Source: Thalassococcus profundi (lineage in GTDB: Bacteria; Pseudomonadota; Alphaproteobacteria; Rhodobacterales; Rhodobacteraceae). Taken from it: a stretch of 53,839 bases of DNA. A model generated the notes under the pieces. It searched no databases. It saw nothing but the letters and a program-made list of their open reading frames with translations, and had not been told where the DNA came from. Where the stretch lies: the NCBI RefSeq assembly GCF_003344785.1, contig NZ_QPMK01000025.1:1-53839 (forward strand), read 5' to 3'. This document shows, in pieces, positions 45,472 through 52,451 of this stretch. Every line of letters starts with the position of its first letter. The first letter of the stretch is position 1. The translations under genes and the position numbers were made by a program.

Positions 45472-45984
45472 TTATTCGATAAACTCTCGCAAGAAAGACA
45501 CCATCTCGGGCTCGTCCCATTCGGCCGGGCCGACCAGCCGTCCCAGCTCCTGCCCCTGCGCGTCGATCAGGATGGTTGTCGGCAGGCCGACGGTGCGCAG
45601 CGCGGTCATCGACAGCATGGTCTTGTCGACATACAACGAGAGATTGGAAACACCGATCTCGTCGTAGAATTTACGCACGACGGGCGATCCAGCCCTGTCG
45701 ATGGACAGGGCGACAACCTCGAAGCGGTCGCTGCCAAGTTCCGCCTGAAGCGCATCCAGCGTCGGCATTTCCTCACGGCATGGCACGCACCAGGTTGCCC
45801 AAACATTCACGAGGATCACCTTGCCGCGAAAATCCTCCATATCCCCACGGCTCCCGTCTTCGGTCTCGTAGCGCACATTGATCACCGGCTGCGGCGTGTC
45901 GTGAAGTGCGAAGCCTTGCGGCCCGGCAAACGCAGAGCCAACTGACAATGCCCAGACGAGCAGGGCCGTTTTGAGATATTTCAT
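45472..45984 (-). CDS. TlpA/ResA-like thioredoxin
   Basis: A 170-residue exported protein: signal LKTALLVWALSVGSAFA, then an AhpC/TSA-TlpA fold with active site NVWATWCVPCREEMP (CVPC near residue 66) and the cis-Pro loop VGLPTTILIDAQG. It reduces disulfides in apo-cytochromes or copper proteins and would draw electrons from CcdA. It overlaps the next thioredoxin-like gene by ATGA. Confidence 0.9.
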   Translation of the reverse strand: MKYLKTALLVWALSVGSAFAGPQGFALHDTPQPVINVRYETEDGSRGDMEDFRGKVILVNVWATWCVPCREEMPTLDALQAELGSDRFEVVALSIDRAGSPVVRKFYDEIGVSNLSLYVDKTMLSMTALRTVGLPTTILIDAQGQELGRLVGPAEWDEPEMVSFLREFIE

Positions 45985-46577
45985 GGCGTTGGCTCCTTGA
46001 AAGATTGGTTTTTCAGATCCCGGACGATCGGCAACAAGGTTTCGCGCAAGATTGCCCGAGTTATCGGTCCGACATGGCGGTAGGCGATGGTGCCGTCAGA
46101 CGTGATAACATAGGTTTCGGGCACGCCGTAAACGCCCCATTCGATGCCAGCACGTCCGTCGATGTCGGCTCCGATGCGCGCGTAGGGATCGCCCAATTCG
46201 TCGAGCCAGACGCGCGCCTGCTCGGGTGGATCCTTGTAGTTGATCCCGTAGAGCGGCACCTCACCGGTGGCGCTCAGCTCCATGAACAGCGGGTGTTCGG
46301 CCCGACAAGGCACACACCACGAGGCAAAGACGTTCACCAGCGAGACATGGCCGATCAGGTCCTGCGTCGAAAGACCTTCCTCGCGGCCGAGCACCGGGGG
46401 AAGCGCAAACTCCGGCACAGGTTTGTCGATAAGCGCTGATGGCAGGTCGTCAGCACCCCTGAAAAGCCCCCAGCCGAACAGGGCCATGAGGGCCAAAGCC
46501 ACCACGGGCACCAGCACAAAGCCCAGATTTCTCCGGCGGGGCGCGGGAACAATCTTGTTGTCGCGAGTGCTGGTCAT
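45981..46577 (-). CDS. DsbE/CcmG-like thioredoxin
   Basis: A 198-residue membrane-anchored thioredoxin of the DsbE/CcmG type. Anchor LGFVLVPVVALALMALFGWG, then the characteristic DKPVPEFALPPVLG, the active site FASWCVPCRAEHP and GVYGVPETYVI. CcmG-type proteins reduce apocytochrome c before haem attachment. The operon also contains a cytochrome c, so dedicated maturation is possible. Both ends overlap neighbours by 4 bases. Confidence 0.9.
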   Translation of the reverse strand: MTSTRDNKIVPAPRRRNLGFVLVPVVALALMALFGWGLFRGADDLPSALIDKPVPEFALPPVLGREEGLSTQDLIGHVSLVNVFASWCVPCRAEHPLFMELSATGEVPLYGINYKDPPEQARVWLDELGDPYARIGADIDGRAGIEWGVYGVPETYVITSDGTIAYRHVGPITRAILRETLLPIVRDLKNQSFKEPTP

Positions 46578-46999
46578 GGCTGTGCTTGCTGATCCTCGCG
46601 GGTCCGCTCACTCTGAAAGGCACGTTCTTTGTCGGGCCAGGTGCTCTTGATGTAGTCGATGATCGACGTGATCTCGTCGTCTGTCAGTACGCCCTCATAT
46701 CCGGGCATGTCGCTTTCATAACCGGCCCCGACAATCGCCGCCGGTCCGCGTTTCACGATGTCGAACAATACGCGGTCCGGATGGTGCCAGGTATGGCCAG
46801 AGGCGTCATGCGGCGGGGCAGGCACCTTGCCGTTCGGCAATCGGGTGCGCCAATCGGGCTGTCCCTCCAGGTTTGCACCATGGCAACTGGCGCAATTCTC
46901 CTGATACAGGCGTTCGCCCGCGCGCAATTCACCCTGCGCTGAAACGCGCAAGGCTGTTGCAATGAACAAGAGTGCGGAGAGCCTGATGATGTTTTTCAT
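46574..46999 (-). CDS. Class I c-type cytochrome, soluble
   Basis: A 141-residue exported cytochrome c with signal IIRLSALLFIATALRVSA and haem motif CASCHG. Met in the SDMPGYEGVL segment is the likely axial ligand, with LTDDEITSIIDYIKS as the last helix. It could pass electrons to or from the CutO-like oxidase. ATG 46999 is taken for the signal start, with AGAAGG about 10 bases ahead. It overlaps the CcmG-like gene. Confidence 0.88.
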   Translation of the reverse strand: MKNIIRLSALLFIATALRVSAQGELRAGERLYQENCASCHGANLEGQPDWRTRLPNGKVPAPPHDASGHTWHHPDRVLFDIVKRGPAAIVGAGYESDMPGYEGVLTDDEITSIIDYIKSTWPDKERAFQSERTREDQQAQP

Positions 47000-47085
47000 A
47001 TCGCTTGTACCTTCTTCTGGCAATCCACAGGCAGAGGATGAAGAGTGCAACGAATGGTGCCTTCATTCCGCATCCCGACGCATTT

Positions 47086-47229
47086 CTATTTTCCGCTGTC
47101 CGAGCGGATGTATTTGACCATGGCGATCGCCGCGAGCACCAGCACCGCCACGATCAGCAACCAAACCAGTCCCATCGCGATCATCATGCCGCCACCCATC
47201 ATTCCACCGTCCATCATCATACAACTCAT
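47086..47229 (-). CDS. Tiny Met/Gly-rich membrane protein
   Basis: A 47-residue frame between the cytochrome and DUF411 genes. It begins MSCMMMDGGMMGGGMM and continues with one long hydrophobic segment (IAMGLVWLLIVAVLVLAAIA) and a short basic tail ending SDSGK. Small Met-rich single-span proteins of this kind recur in copper clusters. The AAAGG ribosome-binding site fits the fourth codon (ATG 47220) better than the first (47229), so the product may be 44 residues. Copper binding through the Met cluster is a guess. Confidence 0.65.
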   Translation of the reverse strand: MSCMMMDGGMMGGGMMIAMGLVWLLIVAVLVLAAIAMVKYIRSDSGK

Positions 47230-47286
47230 CCTTTGATTTCTCTTGAATCCGGTCTGGCACGGGATCGCACCAGACCGCGCAATTGA

Positions 47287-47742
47287 TCATTCGACCGCAT
47301 AGACGGTCGGTTTCACACCTTCTTCGATGGTGTAGATCTTGAACGGTTCCTGCTTCTCGCCGCCCATACCCGGCGACCCCAGCGGCATGCCGGGAAGTGT
47401 AAGACCGGCAACTTTCGGGCGCTCATCAAGCAACTTGTTGACGACATTGACCGGCACATGACCGCTGACGACGTAGTCTTCCAGAAAGGTCGTATGGCAG
47501 CCCTGAAAATCGTCCGGGATACCTGCATCACGGCTGATCTGAGCCAGATCGTGGGTCGGCTTCACCTCGACTGTGAAGCCATTCTCGCGCAGGTAGTCCG
47601 CATAGCTCTCGCAGCATCCGCATTGCGGGTTCTTGTAGAGCGTGGCCTCTTGCGCTGCGGCAGGCGCGGCATTCAGGCTCATTGCAAGGACAGCGGCAGC
47701 ACCTGCGGTGCCAAGACTGGCAAGTCCAATTAATTTCTTCAT
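47287..47742 (-). CDS. DUF411 metal-binding protein (second copy)
   Basis: A 151-residue exported DUF411 protein: signal ASLGTAGAAAVLAMSLNAA, then YKNPQCGCCESYADYL with the CGCC motif, DFQGCHTTFLEDYVVSGHVP and LPGMPLGSPGMGGEKQEP. It is the conventional family form; the first copy (7978-8436) is more divergent. ATG 47742 has AAAGGAAAG ahead. It follows the CutO-like oxidase by 40 bases and likely buffers periplasmic copper. Confidence 0.92.
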   Translation of the reverse strand: MKKLIGLASLGTAGAAAVLAMSLNAAPAAAQEATLYKNPQCGCCESYADYLRENGFTVEVKPTHDLAQISRDAGIPDDFQGCHTTFLEDYVVSGHVPVNVVNKLLDERPKVAGLTLPGMPLGSPGMGGEKQEPFKIYTIEEGVKPTVYAVE

Positions 47743-47782
47743 CGGTTCTTTCCTTTCGTGGTGATCGTTACGTGAGATTGTT

Positions 47783-49222
47783 TCAGGTTTTGGTCGTGCC
47801 AGGATCGACACGTATGATGCCCATCATGCCTGCCGCCTGGTGTTCCAGGATGTGACAATGGAACATCCAGTCTCCCGGATTGTCCGCCACGAAGGCGATC
47901 TCAACCCGTTCCTCCGGTGCCATCAGGACGGTGTCTTGCCATTCGCGATGCCGTGTCGGTTGCCCGTTCCGTGCGATCACGCGGAACGAATGTCCATGAA
48001 GATGCATTGGGTGATACCACGCGGTGCGATTGTCCATCTGGAGCACATGCGACGTGCCCTGCGGCAGGACCAGCAAGGGGTCCATCATATGCCCCGTTGC
48101 TGCTTCGCCGTTGATGAACCACATATTGCCTTCGCGCATCTGCTCCATCATCGACCCCATGCCGCCGCCCATCATCATCTGCCCCATCATGCCGCCATTG
48201 AAGACAATCTGATGCCGTTTGGCCGCTTGCATATCGGGTTCGGCCAGCGGGTTGGGTGGCAGTTCCATCGACCAGTCCGGGACCGCGTCCCGTAACCGAT
48301 CCGGCTCATAGGCGAGATCGACCAGACGGTATTCCAGATCCCTGTAGAAGACATCGGTGACTGTCACGCTCTCTCCGGGCTTGCCGGTCATGTCGATCAC
48401 CAGATCGACACGCATGGCCGGGCCGACCACCACGACGTCACTGTCTGGTGCATGAGGTGCCACGGGTTGACCGTCCAGAGCGACCACGACCGGCGCAAGC
48501 CCCCCGAAATCCAGCCCGAATATCCGGGCATTGGCTGCGTTGACCAACCTCAGGCGGATGCGTTCTCCGGATCGCACGGCGATGCGGTCCGGTATCTGGC
48601 CGTTGATGGTCACGGAATTGCCGATACGCCCGCCGTGCGCGGCGTCGTGCCGACTTCCGAAATCTGTCGCAATCTGTCCGTCGCCGGTCATCCGCCAGTC
48701 ATCGAGCATCCAGGTCAGGTCGCGATCCACACGGATCGGGTCCGCCTCCTCGACGATCAGCGGCCCGTAAAGGCCGCGGCCGACCTGTTCCGAACTGCGC
48801 TGGTGCGGGTGATACCAGAACGTACCTGCGTCCAGCGCATCGAATTCGTAGAGAAACTCGCCACCGACCGGGATCGGGTCCTGTGTCAGGAAAGGCACGC
48901 CGTCCATCGCATTGGGTGTGCGAATGCCATGCCAGTGGACCGTCGTCCCTTCATTTAGCCCGTTCCGGGCCAGAACCCGAATTCGGTCTCCCTGCCGCAC
49001 CCGGATCTCGGGGCCGGGGAGGGATCCGTTGTAGCTCCAGACGTCGGTAGAGCCGTAGGGTGCCGGTCGCAGGGCGGCTTGTCCGGCCGCAGCGCGTAGC
49101 AAGAATGGGTCCTCTGTCGGACCTGCCATCGCTGTTCGTGCCGGTGACAGAGCGGATATGGCCGTGAAAGCGGCACCGGTGCACAGCACGTGCCGCCGTG
49201 AAATCAGTCTGTTGAGGGTCAT
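47783..49222 (-). CDS. Multicopper oxidase, CueO/CutO type (second copy)
   Basis: A 479-residue Tat-exported oxidase (NRLISRRHVLCTGAAF). All copper motifs are present: HWHGIRTPN, WYHPHQRSSEQ, HPMHLHGHSF and FHCHILEHQAAGMMG. A Met-rich insert (GGMMGQMMMGGGMGSMMEQM) precedes the last domain, like the Cu(I)-binding segment of CueO. It would oxidise Cu(I) in the periplasm. ATG 49222 has AAGGCAG as ribosome-binding site, and this site can pair with an upstream segment (see the stem at 49229-49274). The gene ahead is CutF-like, the same order as cutF-cutO of Rhodobacter capsulatus. Confidence 0.93.
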   Translation of the reverse strand: MTLNRLISRRHVLCTGAAFTAISALSPARTAMAGPTEDPFLLRAAAGQAALRPAPYGSTDVWSYNGSLPGPEIRVRQGDRIRVLARNGLNEGTTVHWHGIRTPNAMDGVPFLTQDPIPVGGEFLYEFDALDAGTFWYHPHQRSSEQVGRGLYGPLIVEEADPIRVDRDLTWMLDDWRMTGDGQIATDFGSRHDAAHGGRIGNSVTINGQIPDRIAVRSGERIRLRLVNAANARIFGLDFGGLAPVVVALDGQPVAPHAPDSDVVVVGPAMRVDLVIDMTGKPGESVTVTDVFYRDLEYRLVDLAYEPDRLRDAVPDWSMELPPNPLAEPDMQAAKRHQIVFNGGMMGQMMMGGGMGSMMEQMREGNMWFINGEAATGHMMDPLLVLPQGTSHVLQMDNRTAWYHPMHLHGHSFRVIARNGQPTRHREWQDTVLMAPEERVEIAFVADNPGDWMFHCHILEHQAAGMMGIIRVDPGTTKT

Positions 49223-49228
49223 TACTTC

Positions 49229-49274
49229 TGCCTTGATCTGAAAGGGTCGCACTCAGCCAGCTTCGGCCAAGGCA
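49229..49274 (-). promoter_or_regulatory. RNA stem masking the ribosome-binding site of the oxidase
   Basis: In the minus-strand message TGCCTTG (49268-49274) is perfectly complementary to CAAGGCA (49229-49235), the latter containing the Shine-Dalgarno AAGG. G-U pairs extend the stem to 9 pairs around a loop of about 31 bases. Folding would block translation of the CutO-like oxidase. This fits translational control by the preceding CutF-like gene; a fold computation is needed. Confidence 0.55.
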
Positions 49275-49281
49275 ACGGTCA

Positions 49282-49302
49282 GGCCCCGCAACAAGCGAGG
49301 CC
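49282..49302 (-). other. Stable hairpin after the CutF-like gene
   Basis: GGCCTCGC-TTGTT-GCGGGGCC forms an 8-bp stem (one G-U pair) that starts 10 bases after the stop codon of the CutF-like gene. It lacks a U-run. It may be a first stem in a two-stem control element together with 49229-49274. Confidence 0.55.
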
Positions 49303-49312
49303 GTTATCAGGT

Positions 49313-49666
49313 TCAGACAGGCAGCTTGGGAGGAAATGGATCAAGGGAGGGAACCGCGCCAATCGGGATCACAGGTCCCGCGACCGGGATGACAACACCG
49401 AAGGCCATCTCAAGCGTCATAGCTGACGTACGAGCTACGATACCGGCCGTACTTCCCGCGCCACAAGGGACTGTACACCCACCCTCGCAGGATATCCCGT
49501 CAGCAAATCCAATCGGATCGCATCCGCCGCAATGGTCGTCCGCGCTTTCGGCGCCCACCATCTGAGCCATTGCTGCCTCAGCCGCATTCGCTGCCGATAC
49601 ATCCGGCGCAACCACGGCACCGAAGCTCAATGCAAGAATCAAAATGAGGCGGAAAACGCAGATCAT
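49313..49666 (-). CDS. CutF-like exported leader protein
   Basis: A 117-residue protein with signal peptide ICVFRLILILALSFGAVVAP. It has a Cys-rich centre (DDHCGGCDPIG, SCEGGCTVPC) that includes a CxxxC motif, and a Pro-rich C-terminus ending SLDPFPPKLPV. The multicopper oxidase gene follows. Size, export signal, CxxxC, terminal prolines and position match CutF of Rhodobacter capsulatus, whose stalled translation senses periplasmic copper and opens the cutO ribosome-binding site. It lies directly behind a CueR-type promoter. The -10 ends 7 bases before ATG 49666, so the transcript may be leaderless; an earlier TTG (49681) lies inside the promoter and is rejected. Confidence 0.78.
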   Translation of the reverse strand: MICVFRLILILALSFGAVVAPDVSAANAAEAAMAQMVGAESADDHCGGCDPIGFADGISCEGGCTVPCGAGSTAGIVARTSAMTLEMAFGVVIPVAGPVIPIGAVPSLDPFPPKLPV

Positions 49667-49672
49667 GCGATC

Positions 49673-49703
49673 CTTATGCAAGCTTCCAGTAGGGGGAGGT
49701 CAA
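49673..49703 (-). promoter_or_regulatory. CueR-type promoter of the cutF-cutO-like operon
   Basis: On the minus strand TTGACC (49698-49703), 19 bases TCCCCCTACTGGAAGCTTG, then CATAAG (49673-49678). It is the CueR class, slightly weaker than the other three. It may drive the whole run of genes down to 43170. Confidence 0.75.
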
Positions 49704-49705
49704 GA

Positions 49706-49746
49706 AGTACCCCGTAACATAGGCGTGACATTGCCACGCGGGTACT
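49706..49746. other. Inverted repeat AGTACCC...GGGTACT
   Basis: AGTACCC at 49706 and GGGTACT at 49740 are exact inverse copies, and a second short match (CGT/ACG) lies inside. The repeat is immediately upstream of the CueR-type promoter. It could be a weak terminator or a protein-binding dyad. Confidence 0.3.
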
Positions 49747-49836
49747 GACTGATTGGCCAAAAGATGCCCGAGGTTGGTTTCAGGGGAAAATCTGAGGCGA
49801 GACTCCGGACTCATCCAAGGTCTTTTTCGGAGCCAG

Positions 49837-49870
49837 GCAGCCACCCGCATCCTTTCATGCGGGTGGCTGC
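49837..49870 (-). terminator. Perfect 14-bp hairpin
   Basis: GCAGCCACCCGCAT-CCTTTC-ATGCGGGTGGCTGC is a perfect 14-bp stem with a 6-base loop. It starts 7 bases after the stop codon of the truncated anchor-protein gene (stop at 49878), so it is most likely that gene's terminator. There is no U-run directly after it. Confidence 0.7.
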
Positions 49871-49877
49871 CCTTGTG

Positions 49878-50052
49878 TCAACTTGCGTCTTTGAATTCGG
49901 TGTATTCGCCGCGCACCTGGACAGTCACGGTTGCGGGCTGGCTGTCCCGATTCCGCCAGAACCATCCGTGTTCGCCGTCAAATGCCGCGATGATCTGGCC
50001 CTCGTCGCCGGTGGAGCCGCGGCCCTTCTCATAGGTCACCGACTGACCGCCG
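49878..50052 (-). pseudogene. 3' fragment of a transmembrane anchor protein gene
   Basis: The minus strand in this stretch encodes about 57 residues: SVTYEKGRGSTGDEGQIIAA, then FDGEHGWFWRNR and VTVQVRGEYTEF, ending at a TGA (49878-49880). It matches the C-terminus of the small 'transmembrane anchor' proteins that accompany CDF exporters in metal-resistance clusters. The N-terminal half, including the membrane segment, is missing because the ISL3 element begins at about 50053. No start codon fits, so it is a remnant. Confidence 0.7.
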
Positions 50053-50102
50053 CTGTCGCGTTGCCCTTAAATCGGCTCTGCCTCAATCTGTGTGGCGGAA
50101 CG
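50053..50102 (+). repeat. Terminal inverted repeat, left end of the ISL3 element
   Basis: This end reads CTGTCGCGTTGCCCTTAA then CCTCAATCTGTGTGGCGGAA. The inverse complement of the right end gives CTGTCGCGTAGCCCTTAA then CCTCAATTTGTGTGGCGCAA. Mismatches are concentrated in the middle. Confidence 0.65.
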
Positions 50103-51699
50103 GTAGCATTCTCGCCCGCAACAATTCTGGGCCGGCTCGGCCGTACATGGCGCGTTTGAGGGTCTTCAGGCGATTGATCTGACCTTCTGCTTGGCCGTTG
50201 CTCCATGGCATCTCGATGGCGTTTTTGACCGCATCGAAATCCCGGTTCAAGGTGCGGGCAAAGCGCATGATGGGCACCAAGTCCGTTTCGATCGCGTCGT
50301 CGATCCATGCAGGGAGCGGGTCCGCTTGGCGGCCACGCATGATACCGTTGAACCGCATGGCGAGGCTACGCATCGTTGCGAAGGCGGGAGAGCCGGCTTT
50401 GAGCGCGTCGACTTTCCGCGCCTGATCCGAGGTCAGCTTTCCGCGGGGTTTGATGCACAGCGCGGCCGCAATGACCGGGGAGATCGCATGCCCCGTTTCC
50501 GGGTCCCGGACCGGCTCTTGGATCTGGTGTTCCAGGGCGGGGCTCTTCGTTTGCTTTTCGGCTCTGCGCCAGCCCGCCAGCAGCCGCTGTAAATGGGTCA
50601 GACTCCCCTCGTAACCACGCTCTTGGATCATACGAAACAGGGCGCTGCCAGTTTGAATGCCGTCTTTCCAGCTTTGGCTCAGGAACTCTTCAAAGTACCA
50701 CGGCGAAGTTGGTTTCAAAGCTGCCCGCCGGCGGTCCGGTGGTGTCTCGAACTGTAGCCATTTCGCGATGCTGCGACGCGGGAAACCTGTTCGCCGCCCG
50801 ATCTCGCTGCAGGTAAGCCCCTGATTTCGGAGCGCATGGATGGTGGTGAAGATCTCTTCTCGAGACGTCCTGTGCGCAAGACGTGACTTCAGAAGGCTAC
50901 CGGCTGCGGTGATGTTGTCGGCGTCGGACAGCAGCGCCCTGCCGGTCGCACGGCCATGAAGGTTCATCTGCTCCTCGATGGCCTGCCGCAGGTTCTGCAC
51001 GATATGGAACCTGTCGGCGACCTGCTTTGCCTGCGGCGCCCCTTGCCGGGCAGCCTGGGCATACAGACCGCACCGATCTCTGCTGATCACGTCCACCTCG
51101 GGATGTCGCTTTAGCCAGTTGGTACAGGTAACGACATCTCGATCCTCAAGAATGTCGATGACCACGCGACGCTCCAGATCGACAATGATCGTTCCGTAGG
51201 TTTGCGACTTCCGCCAGCTCCAATCATCGATCCCGATGACCGTCCGCGGCTCGGCGGTGTCTTGAGTACGGTTCTTCAGCTGCCTAAGCACCGTGTCATC
51301 GCTGACCCGAAGGCCCAATCGATGCAACAACCGCTCGGCTGGCCGTCCGCCGGTCGCATGCCCCAGGTGACTGACTATCTGCGCGACACGCGAGGTGCGC
51401 CGCGCAAAAGGACGCGCAATCGAGGCGATCTGGTCCGAGAATGTCCGGCGCGGACAAGCGGGCGCCAAGCATCGCCAACGGCAAACCGCGAGATCAACCG
51501 TTACCTCGTCTCCATGGGCGGGATAATCCTGCAGCCGCCGACGCCGCCAGCCGTGACGTCGGCGTGAATGCAACCCGCAGTCTGGGCAAATTCCGTTGGG
51601 TGCCAAGACACCAGATAGAATCCACCCGCCCGATTCACTTCGCTCAACGCTTTGAACGGCAACATCGCTCCCGGGCGACCAGTGTTTCTTCGAACTCAC
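50083..51699 (-). CDS. ISL3-family transposase
   Basis: A 538-residue transposase with an N-terminal zinc-binding region (CPDCGLHSRRRHGWR; later CPRRTFSDQ), a helix-turn-helix and a DDE catalytic domain: IGIDDWSWRK (first Asp), ISRDRCGLYAQAA (second Asp) and NGQAEGQINRLK (Glu). The C-terminal HTH-like insertion and length match the family. The start is GTG 51699, with AGGAGGG 7 bases ahead; the frame is open to 51747 inside the inverted repeat. The gene appears intact, so the element may still move. Confidence 0.93.
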   Translation of the reverse strand: MSSKKHWSPGSDVAVQSVERSESGGWILSGVLAPNGICPDCGLHSRRRHGWRRRRLQDYPAHGDEVTVDLAVCRWRCLAPACPRRTFSDQIASIARPFARRTSRVAQIVSHLGHATGGRPAERLLHRLGLRVSDDTVLRQLKNRTQDTAEPRTVIGIDDWSWRKSQTYGTIIVDLERRVVIDILEDRDVVTCTNWLKRHPEVDVISRDRCGLYAQAARQGAPQAKQVADRFHIVQNLRQAIEEQMNLHGRATGRALLSDADNITAAGSLLKSRLAHRTSREEIFTTIHALRNQGLTCSEIGRRTGFPRRSIAKWLQFETPPDRRRAALKPTSPWYFEEFLSQSWKDGIQTGSALFRMIQERGYEGSLTHLQRLLAGWRRAEKQTKSPALEHQIQEPVRDPETGHAISPVIAAALCIKPRGKLTSDQARKVDALKAGSPAFATMRSLAMRFNGIMRGRQADPLPAWIDDAIETDLVPIMRFARTLNRDFDAVKNAIEMPWSNGQAEGQINRLKTLKRAMYGRAGPELLRARMLPFRHTD

Positions 51700-51733
51700 A
51701 ACTATCCCTCCTGAATTTTCCAGTTTCAGGATA

Positions 51734-51782
51734 GTTGCGCCACACAAATTGAGGATGACCCCAATTAAGGGCTACGCGACAG
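51734..51782 (-). repeat. Terminal inverted repeat, right end of the ISL3 element
   Basis: Inverse partner of 50053-50102. It ends at CGCGACAG, next to the reading frame of the truncated CDF gene. Confidence 0.65.
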
Positions 51783-51995
51783 GAGGGCATTCGCGATGTG
51801 CATGACCTGCATATCTGGCCGCTCTCGACCACCCGCACGGCGCTCGCGGTGCATGTGGTCACAGAGATGCAGGAGACTGATGCGGTGCTGCACGACCTTG
51901 CCGAAGGGTTGGAGCACGGGTTCGGGATCGCGCACAGCACGATTCAGGTCGAGCGCGAGCCCTGCGGTGCTAGCTGCCTTCGGGCCCACGAGTAA
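51783..51995 (+). pseudogene. 3' fragment of a CDF exporter gene
   Basis: About 70 residues in one frame: EGIRDVHDLHIWPLSTTRTA, then LAVHVVTEMQETD and GIAHSTIQVERE, ending at TAA (51993-51995). This is the cytoplasmic C-terminal domain of a CzcD-like cation diffusion facilitator (VHDLHIW is diagnostic). The six membrane segments are gone, cut off by the ISL3 element. A small frame from ATG 51798 could still be translated but would be a free C-terminal domain. Confidence 0.8.
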
Positions 51996-52059
51996 CGTAG
52001 GGAATCCATTCCGAGCGCAGCACCAGGTCCGTCCAGAAGAATCATTTACAAAACTAGGA

Positions 52060-52088
52060 TTGTGGTTATTTTGACGTCATGACCACAA
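52060..52088. promoter_or_regulatory. Probable ArsR-family operator over the start codon
   Basis: TTGTGGT (52060-52066) and ACCACAA (52082-52088) are exact inverse copies around the arsR-type start codon at 52079. A dyad across promoter and start is typical of autorepression by small winged-helix repressors. Confidence 0.55.
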
Positions 52089-52396
52089 CCAGTCCCAACG
52101 CCCGCGCCCTTGCCGCCCTTGGCCATGATGCCCGCCTGTCGATCTTTCGCCTGCTGGTGAAAGCCGGAGATGGCGGACTGCGCGTCAGCGATATCGGCGA
52201 ACATCTGGGGTTCGCCCCGTCGACCCTAGCGCATCACCTCTCGACGCTGGTCGATGCGGGGCTGGTGCTCCAGGACAAGCAGGGCCGCGAGGTGTTCAAC
52301 CGGGTCGATTTTCCCGCGATGCACCGTGTTGTCGGATTCCTGACCTCCGAATGCTGCACCGGTGTTGCGATCCGCGCGTCGGAGGATGCGGCATGA
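52079..52396 (+). CDS. ArsR-family winged-helix repressor
   Basis: A 105-residue repressor: ALAALGHDARLSIFRLLVKA, then the recognition region SDIGEHLGFAPSTLAHHLST and the wing VLQDKQGREVFNRV. Metal or thiol sensing residues could be the C-terminal ECC pair; the classical ELCVCD motif is absent. It is followed after 55 bases by a permease gene, and an inverted repeat overlaps its start, so it likely represses itself and the permease. The inducer cannot be read from the sequence. Confidence 0.9.
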   Translation: MTTTSPNARALAALGHDARLSIFRLLVKAGDGGLRVSDIGEHLGFAPSTLAHHLSTLVDAGLVLQDKQGREVFNRVDFPAMHRVVGFLTSECCTGVAIRASEDAA

Positions 52397-52451
52397 GACG
52401 TGTGACGCTTTTGTCTTGCCCTGAAACAACTGCAATTCCGGAGATTTAGTG

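Larger units (their letters stand above)
50053..51782 (-). mobile_element. ISL3-family insertion sequence
   Basis: The element carries one transposase gene and imperfect terminal inverted repeats of roughly 50 bases (50053-50102 and 51734-51782). These share CTGTCGCGT, GCCCTTAA, CCTCAAT and TGTGTGGCG in the same order. No 8-base target duplication is found: the flanks GACCGCCG and GAGGGCAT differ. The two flanking genes are each missing their 5' part. This suggests that insertion was followed by an adjacent deletion. The exact ends are uncertain by a few bases. Confidence 0.75.

Noticed and set aside
47063-47290. A 75-codon minus-strand frame ahead of the cytochrome gene
   Set aside because: Highly charged with no features; the overlapping frame 47086-47229 with a Met-rich membrane protein is the better reading.
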